From Panagrolaimus kolymaensis (lineage: Eukaryota; Nematoda; Chromadorea; Rhabditida; Panagrolaimidae), in contig JAJQJQ010000018.1 of NCBI GenBank assembly GCA_028622995.1, positions 3,968,001-4,032,000 on the forward strand: 64,000 nucleotides of DNA, given 5' to 3'. The position numbers and the translations under genes are program-made. Within the stretch, counting starts at the first letter, position 1; the number at the start of each line of letters is the position of its first letter. Under the pieces are notes generated by a model, which worked only from the letters and a program-made list of their open reading frames with translations, made no database searches and was not told the DNA's origin. Below are positions 13,976-25,822 of the stretch, piece by piece.

Positions 13976-16249
13976 ATGAAGTTTATTTCCTTTTTACTTT
14001 TATTTATAATAGGAATTACTTTGGTAAGCAACTAAACCCCTATAATTTTGTAATTTAACCCTTTGTTTTTTCTTAGGTCATTTCAAAAGAAACGATCGGC
14101 CAAAAACTCGATGCCACCATTGATGCAGCAGCGGAAGCTATTGGACATGCAGCTGATTCTGTAAAATACAATACTAAAGATGCTAAATATTCGGCTGCTC
14201 ATGGTGTTGATGTTACTAAAGAAGCTGTCGAAGATGCCGCTGAAACCGTAAAACACTACGGTGGAGAAGCTGGCGAATATATTTACGATAAGGCTGCGGA
14301 ATATGGAGAATATGCTAAAGAAAACATCGTTCCATATCTTATTGATGCCGCTGGTAATCTCAAAGATACTGCTGGTAACACCATTTACAATGCAGGTGAA
14401 TGGGTTCAAGATCAAGCTGGAATTTACTATCGCCGTGCTAAAAACAGTTTAAGTGGTGAAGATGCTGGTCATTACATCCAAGATGCTGCTGGCAATCTTA
14501 AAGATAAGGCTGGTGTATTGGCTTATGCAGCTGGTGAATGGGTTAGAGATAACGCCGGATATGTTGTTCAAATTGTCAAAGATAAAGCCTCTGATGCTGG
14601 TTCCGATGCAAGCGATTACATTAAAGATGCTGCTGGAAATATCAAAGATGCAGCTGGTAAAAATATTTACAATGCAGGAGAATGGGTTCAAGATCAAGCA
14701 GGCAAATATTATCGACGTGCTAAAGTGAGTGTAAGCGATGCTGCTGATGATGCCAGCCAATATGTTAAAGACCAAGCTGGCAACATCAAGGATAAAGCAG
14801 GAAATACCATTTATGAAGCAGGTGAATACGTTCAAGATCAAGCTGGCAAATATGTCAAAATTCTTAAACGCAAAGCTTCCAACGCTGCATATGATGCTAA
14901 AGATTATGTTCAAGACAAAGCAGGCAACGTCAAAGATGCTGCCGGTAACATGATTTACAACGCTGGTGAATGGGTTCAAGACCAAGCCGGAAAATATTAT
15001 CGTCGTGCAAAAGATAGCGCTAGTGATGCAGCTTATGATGCAAAAGATTATGTCGTTGACAAAGCTGGTGATCTTAAGGACAAAGCTGGAAAAACCATCT
15101 ACAGCGCTGGCGAATACGTTCAAGACCAAGCTGGCAAATTTGTCAAAATTATGAAGGACAAAGCTTATGATGCCGCTCAAGATGCCAAAAATTATGTTCA
15201 AGATAAAGCTGGAAATGTTAGAGATTCAGCCAACAACATTATTTACAACACAGGTGAATGGGTACAAGATGAAGCCGGAAAATATTACCGCCGCGCCAAA
15301 AAAGACGCAAGCAACAAAGCTGAAGATGCTAAAAATTATGTAAAAGATTCAGCTGGTAATATTAAAGATAAGGCTGGAAAAATTGTTTACAATGCAGGCG
15401 AATGGGTTCAAGACCAAGCTGGAAGTTATGTTCAAATTGTTAAAGATAAGGCATACAACGCTGCTGATAACGCCAAATCCCGTGCAAGACAAGCCGCAGA
15501 AGATGCAAAAGATTATGTCCAAGATAAATCTGGAAATGTCAGAGATTCTGCTAACAATATTGTCTACAATGCCGGTGAATGGGTTCAAGATAAAGCAGGC
15601 CAATATGTTCAAACCGTGAAAGCAAAAGCTAACGAAGCAGCTGATACAAGCAAATATGTGCAAGATAAATCTGGTGTTGTCAAGGACGCCGCTGGTAAAG
15701 TCATTTATAAAGCTGGTGAATGGGTCCAAGACAAAGCTGGAAAATATTATCGCCGAGCCAGAAACAGCATGGAAGATTATGCTGATGATGCAGGTGATTA
15801 TGTTCGTGATACCGCTGGAAACCTCCGCGATCATGCAGGCAACATCGTTTACAAAGCTGGCGAAGGAATGAAACAAGCGGGTAAATATGCTGATGATAAT
15901 GCAGAAAACATTAGAAGAAAGGGTTATGAAGCTGCTGATAAAGCTGCAGACAAAGCACATCAAGCTGGCAAAAAGATGCAAGATGCTGGAGAAGAAGCTC
16001 AAGAAGGTGGACTTTACAATACCATCCGGGATAAAGTTGCTAACGCCGCTTCTGCAATTAGTAAGTGAATTTTTTTATTTAGAGATCCTAGCATTAAAAT
16101 TAATTCTTTGAAAACATTAACTTTTTTCTACTTCCCCATATTTTAATTTTAACCAAATTGCCTCAATTACAAAAAATCTTGCATTTACATACAAAGTTTG
16201 AAAATTCTAATAATGTTTTTTGTCTTTAGAAGAAAAATTGGAATTGTAA
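13976..16249 (+). CDS. Secreted repetitive LEA-like protein
   Basis: This resembles group 3 late-embryogenesis-abundant proteins, which protect cells and proteins during drying. Exon 1 (13976-14023) codes a signal peptide, MKFISFLLLFIIGITL. Exon 2 (14077-16060) codes about 660 residues, nearly all in 48-residue repeats with signatures such as AGEWVQDQAGKYYRRAK and KDYVQDKAG. The repeats are rich in Ala, Asp, Lys, Gly and Tyr, with no Cys visible in the repeats. At 16061 GTAAGTGA is both a strong donor and, unspliced, the codons leading to a TGA stop. Splicing to 16230 ends the protein in KEKLEL at 16249; not splicing ends it in SK at 16068. Total is about 680 residues. Most known animal LEA proteins are intracellular, so the leader is notable. 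The repeat structure and the leader are seen directly; the protective role is inferred. Confidence 0.88.
14341..15885 (+). repeat. 144-nt coding tandem repeat with 288-nt higher order
   Basis: About ten to eleven copies of a 48-codon unit lie inside the LEA-like gene. Units alternate between two types. One carries YYRRAK after the AGEWVQDQAGK segment, the other carries YV-I-K forms (YVKILK, FVKIMK, YVQIVK). The alternation over most copies shows growth by duplication of a two-unit, 288-nt block. One late unit has an extra segment (SRARQAAEDAK) and the next is shortened. Confidence 0.9.
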
Positions 16250-17831
16250 AAAAAACATCCTATTGTATTTGGCCTGATATGATGGGCAGTTAACTTTTGT
16301 TGGTGGTTTTTAATTTTTCAACATTGAATATTTATTATAAAAGAGGAAATATGGTTATGCTTTATTTAATTCAGGTGAAATGGTTTGTGAATTCGTCAAC
16401 GATTATATTCCTCGCTAAACTTGATTCTCTTATTATTTTTTTATACTCATCGCTTTTGGTATTATATTCAACGATACCCATATCTGCCAATATTTTTGCC
16501 ACCTACAAAATGTTATTTGCTTTTAAAAACTTAGTTCTTTTGTAATGATTATTTTATTTTTATTACTTTTCCATTTATCTATATTATTAAATTCCTCCTT
16601 CTTCTCTTCTTCCCGTTATTTTTCTCTGCTCATCGATGAACTTGTTGTATAAAAATTATCTCGACACACTTATGGAACTAAAACTTTATTTAAATTTATC
16701 TAGTTTCCCGGTTTGCTTTCATGTATGTATTCCTCCCTCTCTTATATATTTAAACCAACAAGCTAATTTTTGCGTTTTTATTAATTTTTTTAAAGATTAA
16801 TTTTTTTAAATGTTTCGTAAAATCTTTTTTTGTATATTTAATGATTTATTTTTACTTCCAACTGTAATTTTTTTTTCTTCGTAATAAAGTATTTTCTTTT
16901 TTTATTTGTAAATATTGATTTCAATCGAAACAAAAAAGTAAATATCAAAATTCTGAATCATGTCAACAAAATCCCATGAATGACGTTATTCAAACAAACA
17001 GGATTACTTTCTCTTTTTTTCTCCGGAAAAGTGAAACAAAATGAAAACAATTACGCAGGGCCAAGTTTGATTTTTTGTGGGAGTAAATATACCGAAAGGA
17101 TATAAATTGATGTCTACCTCAAGTTGTCAAAAATCATTGAGGTGAAAAATAACGGTGCGCAAATAGTATCTCGAAAATGTTATTTTTCTATTTTTCTAAA
17201 AAGTTTCAAAGTTATTTTGTTTTTAGCCAAATTTTAGACTTTGTTCTTTTTGAAAGGAGTCGAGAAGAATTTGCCTTTATTTTTTAATACGTTGAAAAAA
17301 TTTCTTTCATAATTAACTTATCGTCGTCGATAATTTGAATGTTTTTATTTGTTTGTTTGTGAAAATTTGTTGATCAATACATCCAAATAAAAGAAACTAT
17401 TGAATTTTTATTTTTTGTTTTAGAGTTATTTTCCATTTCGACACCACATTTTTTATTTTTGCTAAGGGTTCAAAGATGACTTCTTTTTCTTCTCCCCTTG
17501 TGTTCATTTTTTGTTTATGCCTTATTGCAAGCAAAATGTTGTTTTCATCTGCAGTAAGTTTTTTTTTCACAAACAACAACCCTTCTCTCTCACTCTTTTT
17601 TGCTTACGAAAGAAAGAAAACAAAAATTAAAGGGAAAGGAAGAAAAAAAGAAAAATAAAGCATTAGAATTTTTTTATTTTTCTTTTAAAAAGAAGGGAGC
17701 TTGTTGTTTTTGTTTGTGCTTTTTGTTTACTACTTCAAAACGATAGCCATCAGGGTGCACTAAAAAAGAAAAATTCAAAAAAGGGGCAAAACACTAGTCT
17801 TTGTTTTTTACGATCACAAGAAAATAACAAT
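16250..17831. other. Intergenic between the two LEA-like genes
   Basis: AT-rich spacer holding the 3' UTR of the upstream gene (an AATAAAG lies near 16883) and the promoter of the downstream gene. Frames at 16297-16545 and 17476-17658 have low-complexity composition and are not called. Confidence 0.45.
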
Positions 17832-18682
17832 ATGGAATCTGCTGCTTTAGTTTCGGATAAAGTTGATGAAAATTTAGTTGATGAATTAACAAAAAATAAT
17901 GTCGGTTTAGGACTTGATTTATCCTTAGTTTCAATAAACTTTTTTAGCAAGTAGAACAACGAATTGCTTCCAACATTAATCAAGGAGTTGATGCAACCGC
18001 TAATAAAATAACTGATTTCCGTCAAGGTGCCCATAATTTGGGTCAAGCTGCACAAGATAAAGTTTATGGAGCAGCTAATGCAGTTCGTAAGTGAAAAACT
18101 TTTAAGCTTAACTTTTTTTGGTGGTGTAATTGTATCATAACTTTCTTCTTAACTATTGTTTTGTTCTTTTTTCTCCTTGTGCTTGTTGTATTTGTTGAAT
18201 GTCCATTTTTTCTTGTTTGTAGATTATGCCTTTTCAAATATGGGACAAGAAGCAGGTCGATGGGTCCAAAATGTAGGCACAGGTGTATGGACATGGGTTT
18301 CCAACACCGGTCAAAGAATAGGTTAGATGCTTACCCTCTTAAACTATCTTTTATGTTTTGCTTATCCTTTTTTTATATTTTATTTTTGAAAGTCCTTTTG
18401 TTGTTTTTGTTTCCCACAGAAAAGCGTGCAAAAATCATAAAATTTCAGAAAATACTGCAGCCAATGTTCGTGATGGAGTTTATAATGGATTGAGTGCAAC
18501 TGGTCAAGCCCTTGGTAAGGAAAACGAAAAAATGAGATAGAAGCTTTTTAACAACTTAAATAATTTTAGGCAATGGCGCACAATACGTTAAAGAAGGGGC
18601 CAGCAATGCTGTTGTTGGAGCTGAAAATGCCGTTGGAAACCGACTTGAACAAGTTGGACAATCTATCAAAAATAACAACTAA
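17832..18682 (+). CDS. Small LEA-like amphipathic-helix protein
   Basis: Five exons are read at 17832-17900, 17948-18086, 18223-18321, 18449-18514 and 18570-18682. Phases match and the product is 161 residues. There is no signal peptide, so it is probably cytosolic. The sequence is made of short amphipathic segments rich in Ala, Gly, Asn, Gln and Val, such as QAAQDKVYGAANAV, GAQYVKEGASNAV and a C-terminal NRLEQVGQSIKNNN. It also has Trp-containing stretches (GRWVQNVGTGVWTWVSNTG). The pattern resembles LEA and stress-responsive disordered proteins and loosely the style of its neighbour, but without the exact 48-residue unit. The first donor (GTCGGT) is non-consensus. The gene is well supported by frame continuity; the function is an inference from composition and neighbourhood. 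Confidence 0.72.
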
Positions 18683-18959
18683 ACACATTTAACTATTTTT
18701 TAAAAGTTACTTCACAAACATGTATTCTCCCCAAATTTTTCTTTGTTTATGTCTTATCTTAACTCAACAAAAGTTAATTTCTTTGTTTCCCAACGATACT
18801 CGTTTCTTTTTTTAATCAGCTTAGAAAAAATATGAAAAAATGTAAACAAATATTTTGTTTATAAAATATGTATCTATTTTTACCACAAAAATTAAATTTA
18901 ATACTCTTGCATTTATTTTTGCTTTTTGTATATATTAAAACACCGGTTTTTTTTTAATT

Positions 18960-20683
18960 TTAAAATAGAATAATAAATGAAAATATAATCACAGGAATTA
19001 AAGTTGATATTGTATTCACCGTAGGAAATGCCGCCGATGAATTAACAAAAGTCGTTTTTTCTGTTCTTGCAACTTCAAGCACATCAACAATGAGTTGATC
19101 GGTATCAATTGGAACATTGCCTTTATCTTTTTTTTCTATACCACATTCAAGAGGCCAATTGCTTATTGCTTTAGAACGTAAAAGGTCTATGAGATCATTT
19201 ATAGGAATCCAATATTCAGATGACGTGAGATTTTTTAAGATATCATTATATATTGGCTAAAAATAAACTTTCCAAAATTAAGGTTTCAATATTTTTAAAT
19301 GGACTTAAATTATTTTTTTACCTTATAAATAACATGTTCGTCAACATTTGTAGGATGATGAAGTAAAAACCTTACTTCCCATTCAGGTATGTCACGTACT
19401 TCCATAATAAATCCACCTGCGGTCACTACCCTTTCTCCCAAGAGTCCTATTTCAGCCATAGCAGATAAAACTATTTCCGTGTGGGTAACAAAGCCAACCA
19501 ATTTTAATTTTTTGTTGTCTGTATTATTAACTAAATTTTCAAGTAAATCCGCCATTTTTTGAATCCATACACCAGACATTAAATGTCTGCATGGCTGATA
19601 TTTGGCGCATTCAATTTGAGGAAGCTCTTCTGAAAGAAAGAAAAAATAATAATTAGAAAAGTTTAAAATTAAAATTCAAGGTTTCCTACGAAATTTAAGA
19701 AATTCTTCTGCCATAAATTTTCCTTCATACCCAGTATAATTGCTTTCTTGAAGCCATTCAGGAAGAGTGTAATTATGTAATTCCTAGAAACACATTTCTT
19801 TAAAAAAGGATTTTTACATTTATGCAAAGCTCTTACAAATTCATTGATATTATCGGCTAATATTGCAGCTGATTGCAATGTTGGCTTCCAACCCGTATAT
19901 TCGCTCATATATTGTAAAAGAGTCATTTCTCTTTCTTTAATTTCTTGCATCAATTGCAATTCTTCATTTTCAATTGGTTTCCACGCTAAAAAAATTATAA
20001 CACTTATTTTCTCTGCATTGAGAAAGAGAGAGACTGAGAGCATTATGATAATCAATATTTAAAAATAAAAATAAATTAAAAATGAAAAACAACAAACCAT
20101 TTGTACTTTCCGGACATGCCACGTGAAACATACGTAACATGGGATCATCAATAGTATATGGAACTGGACTCCAATCAAGTGCAAGATTCCATAATGCATA
20201 AGATCTTGGAGGATATAATCCTGCTAAAGCAGCTTGTAGTGTCATTTGTGTCCTCGACGCACTGCTTGAATAAAATTGAGCTTCTGACCCAACATAATTT
20301 CCACCAAGTAATCCTTGCATAAAACTACGTATTTCTCGTCCAAATGAATAAGCTTGTCGTTTACCAAACTATAAAGTAAAAATTAAATTCAAAGAATCTA
20401 ATTTATATAATTTATTTACCGCATTAACTTCCATTGGCCCTTCAAACCCGAATAAACCAGATGATTCATTTACAAGAATTTCTGGATTTCTATTTCCGTG
20501 ACGAACTCCAAATGCGACAAATTTTGTATTTCTGTCTCTACGAATTGAGACAGGATCGGATATTTTAAAAAAATCACGAAATGATGTCGTCTCATTTGCT
20601 GTTGTTGAAGCTAGTGTTATTGAAATAGAAGACAAACAAAGAAAAAATATTAACGGAAAATATTCCATTATTATAATACCCAT
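18960..20683 (-). CDS. Histidine acid phosphatase-like ectoprotein
   Basis: This belongs to the histidine acid phosphatase branch of the phosphoglycerate mutase-like fold. The start at 20683 (MGIIIMEYF) or 20668 (MEYFPLIFF) opens a signal peptide (PLIFFLCLSSISITLA). The catalytic N-terminal motif is intact: FGVRHGNRNPE, giving R-H-G-x-R-x-P. A central helical part follows, including SSASRTQMTLQAALAGLYPP, a typical second conserved Arg region. The second active-site motif, usually H-D-T, reads VTHTEIVLSAM, so the Asp is not in its normal position. N-glycosylation-like sites (HNYTL, SNYTG, KNLTS) fit an extracellular protein. The C-terminus is a hydrophobic tail (LIPVIIFSFIILF) after a Ser/Thr spacer, suggesting a GPI anchor or membrane anchor. 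About seven exons are present. Family is clear; catalytic competence is uncertain. Confidence 0.87.
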
Positions 20684-22389
20684 TTTAAAATCATCAGCAT
20701 AAAATTATATAAATAATAAAATAAAATTCCGTTGTATATTAAATTTTAAAAATACAAAAAGTTGGCGAAGGGCAAAATAAAAACAAAAATTAAAATTCTG
20801 AATAAAATCGTTGTCGCATGTTCCAAACCGATTCAATTTTCTAAACAATCACGTCGTAGTTGTCGTAAGTTGATGAGCAAAGAAAAACTGACGACGCCTG
20901 TTAGGGGAACAGAGGCGTGAAAAGAGCTGCTACTCTTTTTTTTTCGTGTGCTCTTCTTCTTTTTTCGCTTTATTCTTCTTCTATCGTCAACGTCGTTTTT
21001 GCAATCACTCAAGAGTTGAAACGTCGATTGCTGTTGCAGAGGCAACAGCGGTTACGTGAAAAGGCGGTAGCGATCGGCAGGAGGTTGTAGTAGTTGCAAT
21101 AAAAAAAACTGCGCAACATTTTACTCTGCGTGTAACAACTTTCTCATATTAATTCTTCAAAGGTAAGACTCGAAATAAAATAAAATTACAAGTGGTTCAA
21201 AAAAGTTGGTTGGTAGTAAAAAAAATATTTTTTGACAACAAATCAATTTTCAATTTCGTAGAAGAAGAAAACAAGCTATTTTTAATATAAAAAAATATTT
21301 TTAGTTTTTCACTAACTAAAATCAACTGCGTCGGCGTTGGTTGCACTCAATTATTCTATGACTGCGGGACCGCGCGACTCTCAGTTCAGTCAAGTTATTG
21401 GAGGCAGCGATCAAAAAAATAAATATGAAGAAGAGATTCTGTTCTCTGCCCCTTTTTTTCGATCGTGTTTTTTATTTTTCATTCAAACAAGAAAATTTTT
21501 TATTTCCAAGTAACAACTTCGCTCAACCATCCAACCGGCTCTTTGAGGCAGTCATCGTTGATTTATTTTTTTATTTTTTTATGTGCTGCAGTATCTCTAT
21601 CTATTGTGTTGTGTTTTTTTTTTAATATTATTCTAGAATAGCACGCTATAATGCAGCGATTATATTATTTTTTCTTTTGAACGGCGGTTTTTGGTCTTCC
21701 GAAGACATTGGGTGCATAGATTTCAAAAAATTTCAAGTAGTGAATCGGTAGTTATGCGATGAGTAAAATAAAAGCATAAAAAATGGGAGAAGATTTCAAA
21801 TTAACTGAGCAGGAGATCATCCTTAAAAAACTTGACTTTTATTCCGGTTTTTTAAGAGGTTAACGATCTTTTATTTCAAAAGCACTGAAAAAGTACCTAA
21901 AAACCAAAACTAATAAGTTTTTTTGGAATATATGGATGGTATTCCAGAATGAAACCTCTAAACATCTGTTCTCTTTTTTTTGTTTTGTTTGATAGTCTTC
22001 TTAAAATAATGTTTGTTTATTTCATAATCAATTCATTCACATTCAAAATTCGTCGCTAAAATAGAGTTGCTCGTCTTCTTTTAGAATTATATAGTTCGTG
22101 ATTGAGATTAATAAAAAAAGAAATGAAGAAAAACGCGCTTTTTTGAATTCAAAGAAAAACAGTTAAAAAATAACACCTTTTTTGCTGAATTTAGAAACCT
22201 TTCTAATTTTTGTTTGAAATATAAAATTTTTATGGCTTCTGTATTTTTTACTTTCTGTTTATAAAAATTCTTTTTACAAATAATAATAAATATTTTGTAT
22301 TTAATTTTTTAAACATAAATGAAAACAAAAAAAAAATATACTTACAAAATTATTTAAAAAAAAAATCAAGGCAAAGATAGGCTTTTATT
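20684..22389. other. Intergenic
   Basis: Upstream region of the phosphatase-like gene and 3' flank of the peptide gene that ends at 22390. It includes a more GC-rich patch at 20820-21080 and 21330-21420. Open frames there (20833-21045, 21398-21625) have low-complexity content and no splice support. Confidence 0.45.
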
Positions 22390-22737
22390 TTATTTTTTAT
22401 AATAAAAATTATTTAAAGTTTCTTGATCATTGTCGTTATTCCACCATTGGGACATTCCAAGAATGGGCTGTTTGAGCATATGACTGATACCACTCCTTCT
22501 CAAACGATCTTCAGATAATGCTTGGTTTCTTCGTTCTCGAACAAAGCTATCACCAACTAAAAAAATTATTATTTAATCATTTTTCTTTGGAATATGTAAC
22601 AAAAACTTACTCTGTTCAAATTGTTGTATTTCAGGTCCTGGTCTCAGCCTCAGTAGCACATAAGCATTACAATGTGTAATAAACAATGAAGATAAAATAA
22701 ATGCATAGAAAAGCATTAATTTACGCATCCCAAGCAT
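22390..22737 (-). CDS. Candidate secreted peptide precursor
   Basis: Two exons, 22737-22611 and 22559-22390, join in phase 1 and code 98 residues. The first about 25 form a signal peptide (LMLFYAFILSSLFITHCNA). The remainder is hydrophilic with two furin-type sites, R-E-R-R and R-L-R-R, flanking NQALSED. Cleavage would release a C-terminal peptide of about 34 residues starting SGISHMLKQPILGMSQWW and ending in the sequence NFYYKK. There are no cysteines after the signal peptide, so it is not insulin-like. Intron length (51 nt) and splice sites (GTAAGT, TTTTAG) look normal for this genome. I do not recognise the peptide. A neuropeptide or hormone precursor is the simplest reading; a small secreted effector is the alternative. 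Confidence 0.68.
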
Positions 22738-23785
22738 TAAGAGATGGAATAACCCTAAAAATTATATTTTAGTAAAAGGTGAAAAATATTAAAACAAAAT
22801 TATTAATCGAGCAAAGAAAAAAAGCGATTTTGAACAATTTTCAAAGTCAAGAAAGTATATCTATCTGTATTAATTTTTTTGAGCCGTATTCTGATAAAAA
22901 AATAAGGAAAACCAAAAAGCTTTTTTTACTTATCTTTCGAAAAAGTATGTTACAAAAATAATAATATGTAAAATCGTCTTAATGTATTATTTTATCACAA
23001 AAAGACAACAAGAAGATTTTAAAGGTAAAATCCAAGGATGAGAAAAATAATAATAAATAAAATTAAATCTTTATTATTTACAGAAAAATGTGGGAGGCTT
23101 ATTTAATTTTAAAGAGCTCTACTTTGAATTGTCTTTGATGTGTGATTCCTTCTAGACCATATAAGTAAAAAGTAAAATAATGAAAAAAATTTGAATTTCT
23201 TTACCTTATATTTACTTTTTTTTAATTTCCAAGGATGGATGTCCAGCCTACCTAAGAGCCAAAAGGAAGTCTTACAATAAAAAAAGTTAAAAAGGATTAA
23301 AACGATTAAAATCTTGGGGCTTCTTTGAAAAACCTTGCAAAAGACAGAAGTAATGAAATAATTTGGCCATTCCTTGATGTGTGCTGTCGTCTGTCTATCG
23401 AAATATGAAATAAGTAAGTAAAAAATATACGTAATATAATTTGACCTAAGATGGCTTCTTCCTTATTATTTTTTAGCTCAAAATAAATTTATATGATAAA
23501 TTTGTTTCAATAATAATAGGAAACAAACAACAACTATAATCCGAAAAAAAGAAAATATAGCTCAAAACATTATTTTTATAGATAAAAAAATTAGCGTCAC
23601 AGAAAATATGTCTTCATTCTTCCGGGTCACAAAATTTACAAAGGTACACAGTATTATTATAATTATTTATTAAGATGTCATTTATTATTGTTATAAACAA
23701 ATGTGACGAAAGTTTAAAAAAAACAAGGAAAAAAATATTAGCTCAATATAAATTATAAAATCAAAGTATTTTTTGTGGATGGGTT
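22738..23785. other. Intergenic
   Basis: AT-rich spacer. Two loosely similar stretches around 23130-23200 and 23350-23430 share a GATGTGTG core and runs of AAGTAA, but the similarity is too weak to call a repeat. No gene recognised. Confidence 0.4.
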
Positions 23786-25822
23786 TTATACCAATTCAGA
23801 ATTCAAAATATTAGCCCCATGAGATCGCTTGTTAAAAAAGCATCCAAAAGTACGTAAGAAAATAGGTTGAAGTGCAAGGCGGAAGCTAGATGAAGCACTA
23901 ATATATATAAAAAAGTTTGCCATGGCATTAAAAACAACCAAGAAATTACCAACGTCGATAGTTGCCATATGAATTACACGAGGGACAAGACTAAAAAAAG
24001 TAAAGACATCAGCATATTTTTCCTTCAAACTTTTATATTAATGTCATATTAATAAAAGATTATTAATAACGACTTACTCTCCTAATATTTCCGTCACATT
24101 TGACATTAATGATACAAAATTACAAAATAAAAATAGTATTACAACTGAAATCAAAACTGCTGTGGTTCCTTCGTTATTTTCTTCCTCATCGAAAATTATT
24201 TGATTCTCGGGATTATTGTTTTTATCAGAATTCTTAGAATTGTTGGATAAAAGCTTTTTATCGTCGGTAATTGAAATATTATTGCTCTTTTCTGCAACCA
24301 TAATCCCTTCTTTTTCTTCTTCATTTTTGCTAAAACTATTCTTTTTCTTCTTCCACCCTTTAATATTAAGGGCCACAACTTCTGGTTGTAGTGTTTCTCC
24401 TCCATTATTGCTGCAATAAAGATTCTTCTTCCTACTGCTGTTATTGCTTTTATTATCCGATTGAAGTTTAAAATGACCCTGATTATTATTATCGATGTGC
24501 TTCGTCGTCGTTGTCGCCGCTGTTGTTGTTGGATTAATCGTATATTGAATTGTATTCAATTCAACTAAGCCGGTGGGATCAGATTGAGAAGAATTATTAG
24601 CTTTAATATTATTTTTTCTAACAGTAACTATGATAGCTGATGTTAAGAAAAATAAAAAAATAAATGGTGCAGCTACCATAACAATTGTATACATAAATCC
24701 TCTTAAAAAAATATAAAATTAATTTAAAGGAAAAATAGAAAAAGAAAAAGATCTTACTTATAAATAGTTTTATAAGTTTCATTAATACGTAGCTCAGTTG
24801 GACATAATTCATACACGGTCATTTGTTTCTCAGTATCCAAACATTTGCTTGTACGAAGTTCACCAAATTGTATTACATTATAAAGGGCAACGAATACAAT
24901 CAAATAACGAATTATCCGATTTGCAGTCGAGACAGTGCAATAATTTTTGCGTTTATTGTAAAAGAAAGGGCATCTAAAAAATGAGTAATAAAAGATAAAT
25001 AAAAATTTATGAAAAAAATTTGCTTACGTTGCAACATTGATGAAACAATCAATCGAGGCAAAAACGGTTATGTAAACACTAAACATTTGAAAAAATAATC
25101 CAAATGGCACTAAATAAGGCAGCACCAAAACCAAAAGTTGATCAATTAGGAAACTTTGTGATCTCATGGAATCGGCACAAATCATTACCACACAGGATAA
25201 ACAAACGCCTGAAATGCGTTTTAATAAGTAAAATATTTCTTTAAAAATAGTACAAAAAAAATATTTTGAAGCAACCAAAAAACATAACAAATTTGTGAAG
25301 AAAATTTTTATTACGCAAAAGTTCAAACAAAATTTAATTTCAAATTTGCAAAAAAATTGTTGATTTATAATATTTACTCTTTTTAATCCTTCTTTAAACC
25401 AACTGTTTTTTTTCTTCTTAACTAAATGCTAAATTAAAAAGCAAAAAGATTTTCAACAGAGGATTATGATAATTTTACTTTTTAATTTTGCGATTACAAA
25501 AAATAGCAAAAGATTGTGCTAATTTTTTTCTGTGGCAGAGTTTTTTTTACCAAATTCTCTAAAACTACAATATTTATTATTTTTTAAACTTACCAAAATC
25601 GCTAATTGACAATGCAGCCAAATAACGATTGGCTGAAATTGCGGGTAAACTCAAATAAATAGCTGTATTAAGCCAATTACAAAATAATCCTATTGCACTA
25701 ATAACGGGTAAAATACAAACAATTAATATTGTATTAAACATATTAGCATCATCGTGTTCATTTGAGCAAGTGCAAATTGGAATATCATTCGCATAAATGG
25801 TAGTATTATTAAATATTAACAT
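23786..25822 (-). CDS. FMRFamide-receptor-like GPCR, copy 1
   Basis: This is a seven-helix rhodopsin-family receptor of the nematode FMRFamide-receptor-like group, probably for a neuropeptide. Exons run from ATG 25822: about 25822-25593, 25209-25028, 24974-24760, 24701-24080 and 24000-23786. The N-terminus has ICTCSNEH, followed by TM1 and TM2 (ALSISDFG). TM3 ends [14 protein letters not shown], so the usual D/E-R-Y is replaced by D-C-F. The third intracellular loop is very long, about 130 residues, and rich in Asn, Lys and Ser. TM6 is [16 protein letters not shown] and TM7 is [15 protein letters not shown], the form of NPxxY seen in this group. It is a tandem paralogue of the gene at 28174. 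Family is sure; the ligand is unknown. Confidence 0.85.

Noticed and set aside
14449..15201. A 250-codon open frame on the minus strand, plus 15349-16002 (-)
   Set aside because: Both lie antisense to the repetitive LEA-like gene. Their length follows from the codon pattern of the repeats, not from coding.
23130..23430. Two loosely similar stretches with a GATGTGTG core
   Set aside because: Similarity is short and patchy. It cannot be told from chance in AT-rich DNA without an alignment.
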